Positions 35,938-44,770 of a stretch of 64,000 bases of DNA are shown piece by piece. Every line of letters starts with the position of its first letter. The stretch's first letter is position 1. A model generated the notes under the pieces. It did not search any database, had not been told where the DNA came from, and saw nothing but the letters and a program-made list of their open reading frames with translations. Position numbers and translations under genes: made by a program. Source of the stretch: CAYMEK01 sp964389305 (lineage in GTDB: Bacteria > Spirochaetota > Spirochaetia > SZUA-6 > DRHE01); assembly GCA_964389305.1 (NCBI GenBank), contig CAYMEK010000016.1:4455-68454 (forward strand), read 5' to 3'.

Positions 35938-36822
35938 TCAGATAAATCCCAGGCTGCGGGAGTTCAAGCTTTCGATAAACCAGTGAAACAAACGCAGCGC
36001 GGTGGCTTTGCGGTACGATCCTTCTCCCCCCTCCTCCACCTGCCCGGCCAGGATGGCGTCCAGCTCCCCGGCCAGGGACTCGGTCAGCTTGGCGGCGACA
36101 GGCAAGGAGATATTCTTTAAACGCGTTTCCAGGGCCGGAGCCCGTAGAATCGGCGTTTTCAGACCGCCGAAACAGAATTGAAGAGCCTCGATGCTGCCTT
36201 TAGGGAAGCGGGCTACCCCGGCGAAGCTCAGGCAGCTACGGCCTAGATACTGCCGGTCGCCAATTTTCCGAAATACCTGGAACTCCCATTCTTCGAGGGG
36301 AGCCCGGATCCTGGTGAGTACTTCCCCGGTCCGTAACCCCGGATATCCACTATCCGCGAAGAAGCGGCTAACCGGCGTCCAACGGCTCGAACCGGCGCTG
36401 CGCAGCTCAAGCTGCGCATCGATGACGCTGAGGGCCGGCAGGCAATCGCCGTGGCCGGTGCGAACACATACGTTGCCGCCGAGAGTCGCCAGATTGCGCA
36501 CGGCCGGAGTGCCGATTCCTGAAATCGCCTCGAACAGCACCGGTGGCAGCACATTGCGGCCCAGCTTCAGGATCCTGGACAGATCCAGAACCGCACCTAT
36601 GTCCAGATAACGCTGGCTGCGGGATATGCGGTTTAGCTCCTGAACATTGCCCAGGTAGATCACCTTCGGCGGCAATCTCAACAGCCTGCCCGATCCTTGC
36701 TGAAGCCGGGGAACAATCTCCGTACCGCCGGCGTAGAGGAGCGAATCCGGATTGCGGGCGTACAGACGCAGCGTTCCACCCAGGCTCTTGGGCCGGAATA
36801 CCCTAACCTCTCCGTCTGCCAT
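35938..36822 (-). CDS. Molybdenum hydroxylase FAD-binding subunit (CoxM/XdhB-like)
   Basis: The product is 294 residues and resembles the medium FAD subunit of xanthine dehydrogenase and CO dehydrogenase. The FAD-binding motifs YAGGTEIVP (about residues 30-38) and TLGGNVC (about 112-118) are present, followed by a CO-dehydrogenase flavoprotein C-terminal domain. The start overlaps the 3' end of the [2Fe-2S] subunit gene by 20 nt. It would carry electrons from the Fe-S subunit to an acceptor. The substrate is unknown. Confidence 0.88.
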   Translation of the reverse strand: MADGEVRVFRPKSLGGTLRLYARNPDSLLYAGGTEIVPRLQQGSGRLLRLPPKVIYLGNVQELNRISRSQRYLDIGAVLDLSRILKLGRNVLPPVLFEAISGIGTPAVRNLATLGGNVCVRTGHGDCLPALSVIDAQLELRSAGSSRWTPVSRFFADSGYPGLRTGEVLTRIRAPLEEWEFQVFRKIGDRQYLGRSCLSFAGVARFPKGSIEALQFCFGGLKTPILRAPALETRLKNISLPVAAKLTESLAGELDAILAGQVEEGGEGSYRKATALRLFHWFIESLNSRSLGFI

Positions 36823-37297
36823 GTCTCCTCTTCCTACCGGTTATCTGGACGGCCGCTTCCACGATGCCGGAGTAGCTGCCGCAGGAGCACAGGTTGCCCG
36901 CCAGGGCCTGCCTGATTTCCGTCTCGCCCGCCTGCGGATTGCTCAGCCAGAGAGCGGCCAGGGCGACCGTCATTCCCGAGGCACAGAAACCGCAGCGAAA
37001 AACCTGTCCGGGGAGAACCCTGCGCACCTCGGCAAAGCTCTTGAGCTGCTGAATCCCTTCAATGGTGACGATCTCGGCGTCCGCCAGCATGAAGGCGGGC
37101 ACCAGGCAGGAGTTTACAGCCTGGCCGTTCATGAGAACCAGGCAGGCACCGCACTCTCCGTGGCCGCAACCTTCACGCGTACCCTTCAAGTTGAAATCGT
37201 TGCGCAGGATATCCAGCAGACGGGTTGCCGGGCGACACTCCACAACCGCCGGCTGCTCGTTCAGGACAAAGCGCAGCTTGATCAGGTTTGCAGGCAC
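36803..37297 (-). CDS. Molybdenum hydroxylase [2Fe-2S] subunit (CoxS/XdhC-like)
   Basis: The 164-residue product starts at GTG (37295-37297), inside the end of the large subunit gene (16-nt overlap). All eight cluster ligands are present: plant-type site C44, C49, C52, C64 (GCGHGECGACLV) and the second site C102, C105, C137, C139 (CGFCASGM and NLCSCG). A basic tail (TGRKRRHGRRRG) is unusual. It should shuttle electrons between the molybdenum and FAD subunits. Confidence 0.9.
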   Translation of the reverse strand: MPANLIKLRFVLNEQPAVVECRPATRLLDILRNDFNLKGTREGCGHGECGACLVLMNGQAVNSCLVPAFMLADAEIVTIEGIQQLKSFAEVRRVLPGQVFRCGFCASGMTVALAALWLSNPQAGETEIRQALAGNLCSCGSYSGIVEAAVQITGRKRRHGRRRG

Positions 37298-39402
37298 TGC
37301 TGTATCACCTCTGCGGTTATGGGTATCTGGTCGATGTACAGGCCCGTGGCCTGGCACACGGCGGCGGCATAGGCAGGAGGAATTGCCAGGTGGGGAAGCT
37401 GCTCAAACCCTTTCATCGGTCTGTCCGGGGAATCTACGAGAAACACCTCGATCCGTGGAAGCCCGGCCAGCCCCGGAACCAGCCCCATTGCCGAGCAGCT
37501 CTTGCTACCGGCGCCGCCGTTGCGGGGAAAGTCCCGCAGACAGGAGGTGCCCAGGGCCCGCAGGATTTCCCCCTCGATGATACGTGCTGCCGCCTGCTTA
37601 TTCCACACGCTGCCCGCCTCCACGGCCGTCCATACTCCGCGGCAGATGCTGTGCAGGGACACCGGGTCCAGCTCCACTTCCACCACGGCTGCCGCCCAGG
37701 CCCTCCTACCCCTCGCCTCCGCGGCCTTGGATACGCCGGCCTTCCTCCTTGCGGCAGTCTCCCGCAGGCGCGGGCTTTCGGCGCCGCCCGGCGCAAGCTT
37801 CGACCCAGGCAGGCTGCGTCGGACTTCGATCGGCGGCGAGACGCTGCTTCTCTTCTTTTTGACCGCCAGACAGCACTGTTCGAGCAACGGCAGGGCCACG
37901 TTAACGGCCCGGCTCAAAGTGCTTGGACCGGTGTTGGGCACTATCTGCGTGTCGACCGGAACAACCGTCACTTTTTCGAGCTCCAGATCGAGCAGAGAAG
38001 CCGCCCGCCTGCTCAGCAGGTCATAGATACCCATTCCCCCGTCCACGAGAGAGGTGAAAATCCGCAGGCGCCGGCCCCGTTCGAGAACCACCTTGAGCGC
38101 GCAGGCCGGTGTTCCCTGCTCACCGCAGTCGAGGACCTGCTCGCCGTCCTGACAGCACAGTGACAATCCGATACCGCGCAGGGGATGGGGTGCTTGCACG
38201 ATGGTCTTGCGCCGCTTCTTCAACGCGGAATAGGCGGAGTGCTTCCTGCAGAAGTTTGACGCCGCAGCTACTTCCTCCATAACGGCGAGGGCGCCGGGAG
38301 CTCTTCTATCCTCTTGCCCGCCTTTAGCCCTTGCAGCGAAGAGGTGGGAGAGGTTCTCCTTTTTCCAGTCGAATGGATCGCGCTGTGCCACCTCCTGCAG
38401 CCGTGATGTATGCAGCTCTACAGCGAAGAATGACTGAGCCTTTCCGGAGGCTCGAAAAGTATCGATGGGCAGGTGGTCGGTCAGCAGGCTGCGGGCGGAG
38501 ATTTCCAGGTTGTGAATCCTGTAGGCGCCCCAGGCGGCCTGCACGGCCTGGCGGAGCGCTTCGGAGTCTTTCGGGGGAAAAGGTCCGGCATCCATGTGGA
38601 TCTGGACACGGGCCGCTACCGGGCTGCCGTCCCGATCCAGCGCTGTCTGGTGGCGAATAAGGAACTCAGGGCTTTTCGGAGTGAAGCGCAGATCTTCCTC
38701 CCGATCCAGCCGCAGGACCACGGGTTTGCGGGTTGCCAGGGAAAGCAGCGATGCCTGGGCGGCAACAACGACCGAGGGCAGGAGCTTGCCCTCCAGCGAA
38801 TTTCCCATTCGGGAGGCTATCACTCTCACCTTTCGCTCCGGCAAGGAAACACAGCGAGCCACCTCGGAGCGCAGCGTAAAAGGGTCCTGGGTCGAAACGT
38901 GTACGGTCAGGTTCTTACTGTCCCAATAGGCGACAGCTCCCTGGGTGTCAGGGTAGAAATGATCGCTACGCCCCACCCGGTATTCGCCCTCCACGATCTG
39001 GTCGGCGAGGTTGAAGGCCAGCTCCACCTCACCCTGCGAGAAGGACAGCGTTTGCGCCTCTTCGTACGGCCCGGACAGGTCTGCATACTCCTTTGGGCTC
39101 TGTTCTTCGTAGCGCAGTGCGACCGAGGCCGCCAGCCCGGCTAGGATTTCAGCATCGGCACCGCAGAACAGCAGCAAAGGCTCGCCGAGATAGCGAACTC
39201 TGTTCTGGGCGAGCACGGGCAGAGAATAGCCGGCGCAGGTAACAATGCTCGAGCCCGGTATATCCCTGGCCTGGAGGCAGGCATAACCTGGAGGTATTTC
39301 CGGCACGGTCAGGCTGGTGACTTTTCCTTTCCGGAAGGGAGCCCTGAATACTATCCCCCGCAGCGCTCTTTTGGGACTCAGGTCTTGGATGAAGGTCTGC
39401 AT
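37282..39402 (-). CDS. Divergent xanthine dehydrogenase-like large subunit
   Basis: The 706-residue product aligns in outline with the molybdopterin-binding subunit of xanthine dehydrogenase. Its cofactor motifs are eroded: the usual Gly-rich GGGFGGKE segment reads MGNSLEGK (residues 199-206), and the usual RAYGxPE segment reads FRASGKAQ (316-323). A Glu near the C-terminus (E667 in MKGFEQLPHLA) could be the catalytic base. The stretch from about 515 to 565 is basic and low complexity. The frame is open throughout and the partner subunits are intact, so it is probably expressed, but the normal reaction cannot be assumed. Confidence 0.75.
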   Translation of the reverse strand: MQTFIQDLSPKRALRGIVFRAPFRKGKVTSLTVPEIPPGYACLQARDIPGSSIVTCAGYSLPVLAQNRVRYLGEPLLLFCGADAEILAGLAASVALRYEEQSPKEYADLSGPYEEAQTLSFSQGEVELAFNLADQIVEGEYRVGRSDHFYPDTQGAVAYWDSKNLTVHVSTQDPFTLRSEVARCVSLPERKVRVIASRMGNSLEGKLLPSVVVAAQASLLSLATRKPVVLRLDREEDLRFTPKSPEFLIRHQTALDRDGSPVAARVQIHMDAGPFPPKDSEALRQAVQAAWGAYRIHNLEISARSLLTDHLPIDTFRASGKAQSFFAVELHTSRLQEVAQRDPFDWKKENLSHLFAARAKGGQEDRRAPGALAVMEEVAAASNFCRKHSAYSALKKRRKTIVQAPHPLRGIGLSLCCQDGEQVLDCGEQGTPACALKVVLERGRRLRIFTSLVDGGMGIYDLLSRRAASLLDLELEKVTVVPVDTQIVPNTGPSTLSRAVNVALPLLEQCCLAVKKKRSSVSPPIEVRRSLPGSKLAPGGAESPRLRETAARRKAGVSKAAEARGRRAWAAAVVEVELDPVSLHSICRGVWTAVEAGSVWNKQAAARIIEGEILRALGTSCLRDFPRNGGAGSKSCSAMGLVPGLAGLPRIEVFLVDSPDRPMKGFEQLPHLAIPPAYAAAVCQATGLYIDQIPITAEVIQQCLQT

Positions 39403-39452
39403 AGGCGAAAGCGAGAGTCATTCTACTTACACCACAGCGATGTGGCAAGAGC

Positions 39453-40640
39453 TCAAGGGCTTGAGCTTTTCTTGGAGTAGCGGTCACCCAGCTCTCTGAT
39501 GACGGCCACGACCCTCCAAGCCTGCTCTTCTTCCAGGTCGGGGTAGATAGGCAGGCTTATCGTGCGATTGTAGCAGCTCATGGCCGCAGGGAAGTCGTCA
39601 GCCTTGAAGCCGTAGGTGCGGCGGTAGTAAGGCATGATGTGCAACGGAATGAAGTGAACCGAAACACCGATCCCGTGTTCCATCAAAGTTTCTACGAAGC
39701 CGTCACGGTCGATCTTGAGCTTTCCGGGCACCAGGCGAACCTGAAACAGGTGCCAGGAGTGGCGGGGATCGTTTCGGGGAAGGTCGAGATAGTCCAGGCC
39801 GGCCAGCCCTTCCAGATACAGGCGGGCAATCTTTGATCTTGCCGCCCAGAACCCTTCGGACTTTCTCATCTGCACCCTTCCCAGGCTCGAGGCCAGATCG
39901 GTCAGGTTGTATTTGAAACCCGGCTCCCGGACCTCGTAGTACCAGGAGGCTTCCCGGGAGGTGTAGCGGTTCCACACGTCCCGATCGATGCCGTGCAGTC
40001 GCATCATAGCGATCCTGCGGGCCAGCTCTCCGTCCCGAGTGACCACCATCCCTCCTTCTCCGGTGGTGATGGGCTTGGTGGCATAAAAGGAGTAGACTCC
40101 TAGATCGCCCAGCGTTCCCGGCGCTTCCCGCTCGCCTTCCCTCGGGAAGCAGTGGGCCGCGTCCTCGATGACCGCTACCTCGTGTCCGGCGGCGACGGGC
40201 AGGATCTGGTCCATCCGGCAGGGCAGCCCGCCGACGTGCACCGGCAGCACCGCCGCAGCGGTCCGACCGGCCTTCTCCAGGGCTTCCTGCAGGCGATCCG
40301 GACGGATGTTGCCCGTATCCTCCTCCACATCGACGAACAAGGGGTGGGCGCCGAGGTAGCGTATGACCTCGGCCGTGGCGGCGAAGGTGTAGGGGGTGGT
40401 GGCGACCTGGCGGCCCTCGCGGACCCCGGCCGCCTCGAGACACAGGTGCAACCCGGCGGTAGCTGAGCTCACCGCCAGAGCATGCTCTACCCCCGCTCGG
40501 GCGGCGAACTCCTGCTCGAAGCGCAGGGTGACCTGACCGGTGGTCAACCAGCCGCTGCGCAAGACGGCAAGAACCGCCTCTTCCTCCTCTGCGCCTATAG
40601 ACGGCTTGTAGAAAGGGATGAACTCAGTGGGGCGGCTCAT
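39453..40640 (-). CDS. DegT/DnrJ/EryC1-family sugar aminotransferase
   Basis: A PLP-dependent aminotransferase that transfers an amino group to a nucleotide-linked keto-sugar. The 395-residue product shows the PLP Lys at K189 (YSFYATKPITTGEGG), the Asp at D160 (VIEDAAH), and the family start PFYKPSIGAEEEEAVLAVLR. It overlaps capD-like 3' end by 17 nt, so the pair (4,6-dehydratase then aminotransferase) probably makes an amino-deoxy sugar for a surface glycan or protein glycosylation. The exact sugar is not known. Confidence 0.93.
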   Translation of the reverse strand: MSRPTEFIPFYKPSIGAEEEEAVLAVLRSGWLTTGQVTLRFEQEFAARAGVEHALAVSSATAGLHLCLEAAGVREGRQVATTPYTFAATAEVIRYLGAHPLFVDVEEDTGNIRPDRLQEALEKAGRTAAAVLPVHVGGLPCRMDQILPVAAGHEVAVIEDAAHCFPREGEREAPGTLGDLGVYSFYATKPITTGEGGMVVTRDGELARRIAMMRLHGIDRDVWNRYTSREASWYYEVREPGFKYNLTDLASSLGRVQMRKSEGFWAARSKIARLYLEGLAGLDYLDLPRNDPRHSWHLFQVRLVPGKLKIDRDGFVETLMEHGIGVSVHFIPLHIMPYYRRTYGFKADDFPAAMSCYNRTISLPIYPDLEEEQAWRVVAVIRELGDRYSKKSSSP

Positions 40641-42105
40641 CTTCAGGGATATGCAGCGAAGGAACGATCTCCTTCAGGGTGTTCCTGAGCACCTGGCGGT
40701 TCCTGTAAACTTCCGCTTGTTCGGAAGTGAAAAAACAGATAGGCTTGAGCCGCTCGATTACCCGATCCAGCTGGCCATTCAGGGCGTAATGGCGATCGAG
40801 CTTCAGGATCTTCGGAAACCGGGTGGCCAGGGCCCGGTCGCTGGCGCTCCACAGCTTCTCTTCCAGCTTCTCCCCCGGCCTCAGGCCCGTATATACGAGC
40901 TTGATCTCCTTCTCGGGCTCGTAGCCGTAGAAACGGATCATCTGCTCGGCCAGCTCTTTGATCGATACAGGCTGTCCCATGTCCAGGAGATACAGTCCTT
41001 CGGGCTCTCCGACTCCCCCGGCCTGGAGCACCAGGCTCACGGCTTCGGGGATGGTCATGAAGAAGCGCTTGGTTTGGGAATCGGTAATGGTTACCGGGCC
41101 CCCTTTGAGAATCTGTTCGCGGAACAGGGGCAGGATGCTGCCCCGGGAGCCGAGCACGTTTCCGAAGCGTACGACCAGGTAAACCCGCTTCGCGCCCCGC
41201 TGCCTGAGAACCAGCTCTTCCGCGATCAGCTTAGAAGCACCGTAGATACTGGTAGGATCCACCGCCTTGTCCGTTGAGATCAGCACGAATCGTTCGACCC
41301 CGGCCCCCAGGCAGGCGTCGATCACGTTCCGGGTGCCAAAAACGTTGTTCTTGACAGCCTCCACCGGGTTGGCCTCCAGGAGAGGTACGTGCTTGTGGGC
41401 GGCGGCGTGGAAAACTACATTGGCCCGGGTACGCTCCAGTATATAGTTCATGAAGTCCCTATCCTGGAGCTCGCCCAGGATCGGCACGATGGTGGCTTCT
41501 TCGCCCACTCCTTCCTCCTGAAGAAGGCGCAGCTCCCGCTCGATGCCGTAGATGCTGTTCTCTCCGTGACCGAACAGGTACAGGCGCTCGGCCCCCCCTG
41601 AGAGAAGCTGTCTGCACAGCTCGCCGCCGATGCTGCCCCCTGCCCCGGTCACCAGGACCCGCTTTCCTCTCAGATAAGCCAGGCTTTTCTTCAAATTGAC
41701 CTGAATCGGCTCGCGGGTCAGGAGGTCCTCGGGATTGATCTGCCGGGCTTGAATAAGGTGGGCTTCCCCCTCGAGGATCTGGGAAACTCGCGGCACGATC
41801 CTGATCCGCACGAAACCGGCCTGGAGCAGGAGCCGGTAAATCCTCTTTAGCTGCGCCCGAGTCGCACCGGGGATGGCTATGATCGCTTCATCTGCCGGTG
41901 TGGTCTTCAGCAGCTCCACAGCTTTGTCGATCGGGCCGAGCACAGGGACCGAGCGAATCCGGCTGCCGATCTTGGCCGGATCGTCGTCCAGAAAAGCGAC
42001 TACCCTGCCGAAAATCCCCTTTACCTCGATCTCGCGGGCGAGCGTAATACCGGTTATGCCGGCGCCGATTATGTAGATCCTATTCCTGGTGCTCCGCTGG
42101 ATCAT
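40624..42105 (-). CDS. UDP-sugar 4,6-dehydratase of the CapD/PglF/WbpM family, soluble form
   Basis: The 493-residue product has an N-terminal Rossmann-like domain (YIIGAGITGITLAREI, about residues 10-130) and a C-terminal extended SDR with NAD motif GAGGSIG (154-160) and the family catalytic region STDKAV (277-282) and YGASK (288-292). Larger homologues such as WbpM and PglF carry four N-terminal membrane helices; none is seen here. It should convert UDP-GlcNAc to a 4-keto-6-deoxy sugar, feeding the overlapping aminotransferase gene. Confidence 0.93.
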   Translation of the reverse strand: MIQRSTRNRIYIIGAGITGITLAREIEVKGIFGRVVAFLDDDPAKIGSRIRSVPVLGPIDKAVELLKTTPADEAIIAIPGATRAQLKRIYRLLLQAGFVRIRIVPRVSQILEGEAHLIQARQINPEDLLTREPIQVNLKKSLAYLRGKRVLVTGAGGSIGGELCRQLLSGGAERLYLFGHGENSIYGIERELRLLQEEGVGEEATIVPILGELQDRDFMNYILERTRANVVFHAAAHKHVPLLEANPVEAVKNNVFGTRNVIDACLGAGVERFVLISTDKAVDPTSIYGASKLIAEELVLRQRGAKRVYLVVRFGNVLGSRGSILPLFREQILKGGPVTITDSQTKRFFMTIPEAVSLVLQAGGVGEPEGLYLLDMGQPVSIKELAEQMIRFYGYEPEKEIKLVYTGLRPGEKLEEKLWSASDRALATRFPKILKLDRHYALNGQLDRVIERLKPICFFTSEQAEVYRNRQVLRNTLKEIVPSLHIPEDEPPH

Positions 42106-42164
42106 CGCTACTCTAAGTGTCGGAATCAGAAATTGCCCTATAAGTAAAATCGTATATCCGCGTC

Positions 42165-42719
42165 TCAGCGCCGGTGTGGGTCCTGTGTCGGCCCCAACGA
42201 ATCGAAGCCGAAATCGATGAGAAAGGAATCTTCATACATCTCCAGGCGAACCCTGGCCCTTCCCTTGCGCCGGTCCACTTTGACGATCCGCCCTTCCAGG
42301 CCCTTCAGAGGTCCTGAGATCACCTGGATACGCCTGTGCTCGTCGAAGTATACTTGCGAGCGCTGCACGATCTCGCCGTAGCCGAGAAAGTGAAGCAGAA
42401 CTTCCCTGTCTCTCGGCCCCAACGGCTCGATGTGGTGATTGTCCTTGAGGAAGCGGATAAATCCAGGCACCTGCTTGAGGTTCCAGTACAGAGGCGGCTC
42501 CACGGCCTCGGCCTGGAGAAAAAGGTAGCCGGGGAAGATCGGAGCCACCGAATCCCGCCACATCCCCCCGCGCCGGATGCGCATATTCCTCCTAGGCCAC
42601 AACAACCGCTCCCTGCGAGCAGCTACATGTGTATCGGCCTGCCTGAGGTAGTCGCCTTCCTTGCCTGTACGCACCTGGATGACGTAAAAAGTCATTTCCG
42701 GTACACTCAAAGCTAACAT
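42165..42719 (-). CDS. Specialised NusG paralogue (LoaP/RfaH-like antiterminator)
   Basis: The 184-residue product has an NGN domain (TFYVIQVRTGKEGDYL, then FPGYLFLQAE) and a C-terminal KOW domain (QVISGPLKGLEGRIVKVDRR). It differs strongly from the housekeeping nusG of this window. The start at 42719 has a weak AAAGG site; an ATG eight codons in (42693-42695) gives the family-like start MTFYVIQVRTGKE and may be right. It heads the capD-degT gene run with a 59-nt gap. LoaP-type proteins are known to prevent termination in long polysaccharide and antibiotic operons; that role here is inferred. Confidence 0.85.
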   Translation of the reverse strand: MLALSVPEMTFYVIQVRTGKEGDYLRQADTHVAARRERLLWPRRNMRIRRGGMWRDSVAPIFPGYLFLQAEAVEPPLYWNLKQVPGFIRFLKDNHHIEPLGPRDREVLLHFLGYGEIVQRSQVYFDEHRRIQVISGPLKGLEGRIVKVDRRKGRARVRLEMYEDSFLIDFGFDSLGPTQDPHRR

Positions 42720-42790
42720 TTCGGACCTTTGCCTTCAAGATCCGTGTCGGGTGCCGATAATCTTAGGAAAACGGCCGAAAGGGTGCACGC

Positions 42791-43345
42791 ATGAGACGTA
42801 TTCCGGTTCTTGTCGCGGTCCTCACCATATGCCTTGCCTCCTGGGGTTTCGCGGAAACCTTTCTCGTGATGGTGCGCGAGACCCGCAACGGAGAGATACA
42901 GAGCTTTCCTTTTCCCAGCCAGGAAGGCATAATGTCAAGTCTCTTCGATCTAGGTTATATCAGCTTCGACACCGGGCACTACCTTCCCGCGGTAGACTGG
43001 GAGGTAATGGATTTCGAAGAGCCTCTCGAAATCGCCCGCCTGGGGCTGGCCGAATACCTGATTGCAGCGCAAATCGGCTCCCAAACCGAGATCCTGACGC
43101 CCCCCGCCGGCGAGACGGGGGATTCCTCCGATCCCCCTGAAGCGCTCGTCGATATCGAGACCTCGGTTCGCTTCTATGTGCTTGACGTACGGTCCGCCTC
43201 ACTGATCGACCGGGGCGATTTGCTGCTCGACAACCGCAGCCGGCAAGACGGCGAGGGAACCTACGGCGAGTTCCTCTTCGGGGTCGGCGAGCGCATAGCC
43301 AGGGAAGTATTGCGCCTGCTGGAACGCCACACGCTGGCCCCCTGA
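42791..43345 (+). CDS. Exported hypothetical protein
   Basis: The family was not recognised. The 184-residue product starts with a signal peptide (MRRIPVLVAVLTICLASWGF, probable cleavage after Ala22 of GFA). The mature part is acidic and contains the segments GLAEYLIAAQIGS and SVRFYVLDVRSASLIDRGDL, which loosely recall envelope proteins of the CsgG/FlgO kind, where a small domain gathers variable strands; this is only a resemblance. It is the first plus-strand gene, divergent from the NusG paralogue by 71 bp, and lies 93 bp before the SPOR gene. Confidence 0.7.
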   Translation: MRRIPVLVAVLTICLASWGFAETFLVMVRETRNGEIQSFPFPSQEGIMSSLFDLGYISFDTGHYLPAVDWEVMDFEEPLEIARLGLAEYLIAAQIGSQTEILTPPAGETGDSSDPPEALVDIETSVRFYVLDVRSASLIDRGDLLLDNRSRQDGEGTYGEFLFGVGERIAREVLRLLERHTLAP

Positions 43346-43438
43346 GTGCCCCGGATTCCTCTTTTTCCTTTTTCCTGCTATTATGTTCATTCGGCGATGG
43401 TTTTAGCCGATGTAAGATAAGAGGGGTTGTCTCTGCCT

Positions 43439-44770
43439 ATGAGAACAGCGCGCGCAAGGTTAGCCGTATTCGTTTTTACCTTTCTCTGCCTTCCCCTGAT
43501 CGGTTACACACAAGAAAGCTGGGAAGGAAACGCAGCCCTGATCCGACAGGGAGAGTTCTCCGGTTCCGGGCTGTACGCCGCCTCGAACTCTTTTCCAGAG
43601 AACACCTGTATACGGGTAGAAAACGTCCAAACCGGCAAAAGCGTCGAGGTGACCGTAGTCAAGCGTATAGAAGGTGCAAGCAACATATTCCTGCTGCTCT
43701 CCGAGCAGGCCGGCGCACAGATAGGACTCTCGGGCTCGGAGGTCATCCGGGTTCGCGCTCGGGTGATCAGCTCCATCGGCCACAGCCTCGAAGAAACGCT
43801 GCGCGAGCAGGCCTATAGCTCCGATCCGGATCTAAATCCACCTCTCAGCGTGGGTGAAGAGCTGCTGCAGCCCGCCTCCGAGGAAGCTATTGCGGCAGGC
43901 GGCAGTGAAGCTGAGGAGCAGCCGCAGACGGAGGGCGTAGCCCGGGAAAGCGAACCAGGCGAAGCCGAGGCTGCCGCGGCGCAGCCCGCGAAGAGCGCGG
44001 AACAGAAAAGGTTGGAAGAGATTGCCAACCGGGTGCCGCAAAAACACCATTACCTGCCACCGCGACAGCAGGAACTGTACGCCCTGGCGCCGCCTCCGGA
44101 GGAAGCCGAGGAGGAGGCTGCGGCTGCCGAAGTGCCCGGCGAAGAACAACAGCCGGAGCCAGTAGAAGAGCTTGCTGAAGCTCCCGCAGGGACTGAAGAA
44201 ATATCAGCCGCGGCCGAAGAACAGCCGAGGGTGAGCATGGCCGTACCTTCGGAAGAGGAGCAGGCGGTGGAGGTCGAGCTGCCGGGACCGCAGACCGTCG
44301 AGCCGGAAAAACCGAGTCCGGAGGGAAGCCGGCTTCCTGCACCGGAGGGAGAGGAGCCTCTGGCCATGAAACCGGAAGTCCCGCCCCTCATGGGTGAAGA
44401 GCAGCCGCCCAAGGAAGAAGGGGCGGTTGCAGAACAAGCGGCAGAAGCTGGCGAGCAGCTCGGGGAGGTCGAGGAGCCGGCTATAGCTGAAACCATCCCG
44501 CCTACCGGGGCCGAGCTTGCCCAGGCCGGCTCGCTTCCGGCCCGTACGTACTTCGTGCAACTCGGGGCCTATTCCACCCGCAGCCTGGCGGAGAAACTGG
44601 CAGGGGAGCTCAACCAGACCTACTCCGTAACCATACTGCCGGCAACCTCTGACGGCAGGAGATTCTTCAAGGTGCTGGTCGGACCGCTCAACGGGGACGA
44701 GAGCGGCACTCTCCTGTACAAGTTCCGGGCGCGCGGTTTCAAAGATGCCTTCATCCAATTCGTCGAGTAA
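43439..44770 (+). CDS. Exported protein with double-psi beta-barrel and SPOR domains
   Basis: The 443-residue product (ATG at 43439-43441; a TTG four codons upstream is the alternative) has a signal peptide, then a RlpA-like double-psi barrel region at about residues 35-110 (SGLYAASNSFPENTCIRVEN, ending GLSGSEVIRVRARV), a Glu/Ala/Pro-rich linker of about 250 residues, and a C-terminal SPOR domain (YFVQLGAYSTRSLAEKLAGE, about 370-443). SPOR domains bind denuded peptidoglycan at division sites, so a cell-envelope or septal role is likely. RlpA proteins are lytic transglycosylases, but the barrel here is too divergent to claim activity. Its end overlaps ligA by 26 nt. Confidence 0.85.
   Translation: MRTARARLAVFVFTFLCLPLIGYTQESWEGNAALIRQGEFSGSGLYAASNSFPENTCIRVENVQTGKSVEVTVVKRIEGASNIFLLLSEQAGAQIGLSGSEVIRVRARVISSIGHSLEETLREQAYSSDPDLNPPLSVGEELLQPASEEAIAAGGSEAEEQPQTEGVARESEPGEAEAAAAQPAKSAEQKRLEEIANRVPQKHHYLPPRQQELYALAPPPEEAEEEAAAAEVPGEEQQPEPVEELAEAPAGTEEISAAAEEQPRVSMAVPSEEEQAVEVELPGPQTVEPEKPSPEGSRLPAPEGEEPLAMKPEVPPLMGEEQPPKEEGAVAEQAAEAGEQLGEVEEPAIAETIPPTGAELAQAGSLPARTYFVQLGAYSTRSLAEKLAGELNQTYSVTILPATSDGRRFFKVLVGPLNGDESGTLLYKFRARGFKDAFIQFVE

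Noticed and set aside
39451..39468. Palindrome AGCTCAAGGGCTTGAGCT at the 3' end of the aminotransferase gene
   Set aside because: The T-run is on the plus strand, where no gene ends; on the minus strand, the transcribed one, no T-run follows, so a terminator call is not supported.
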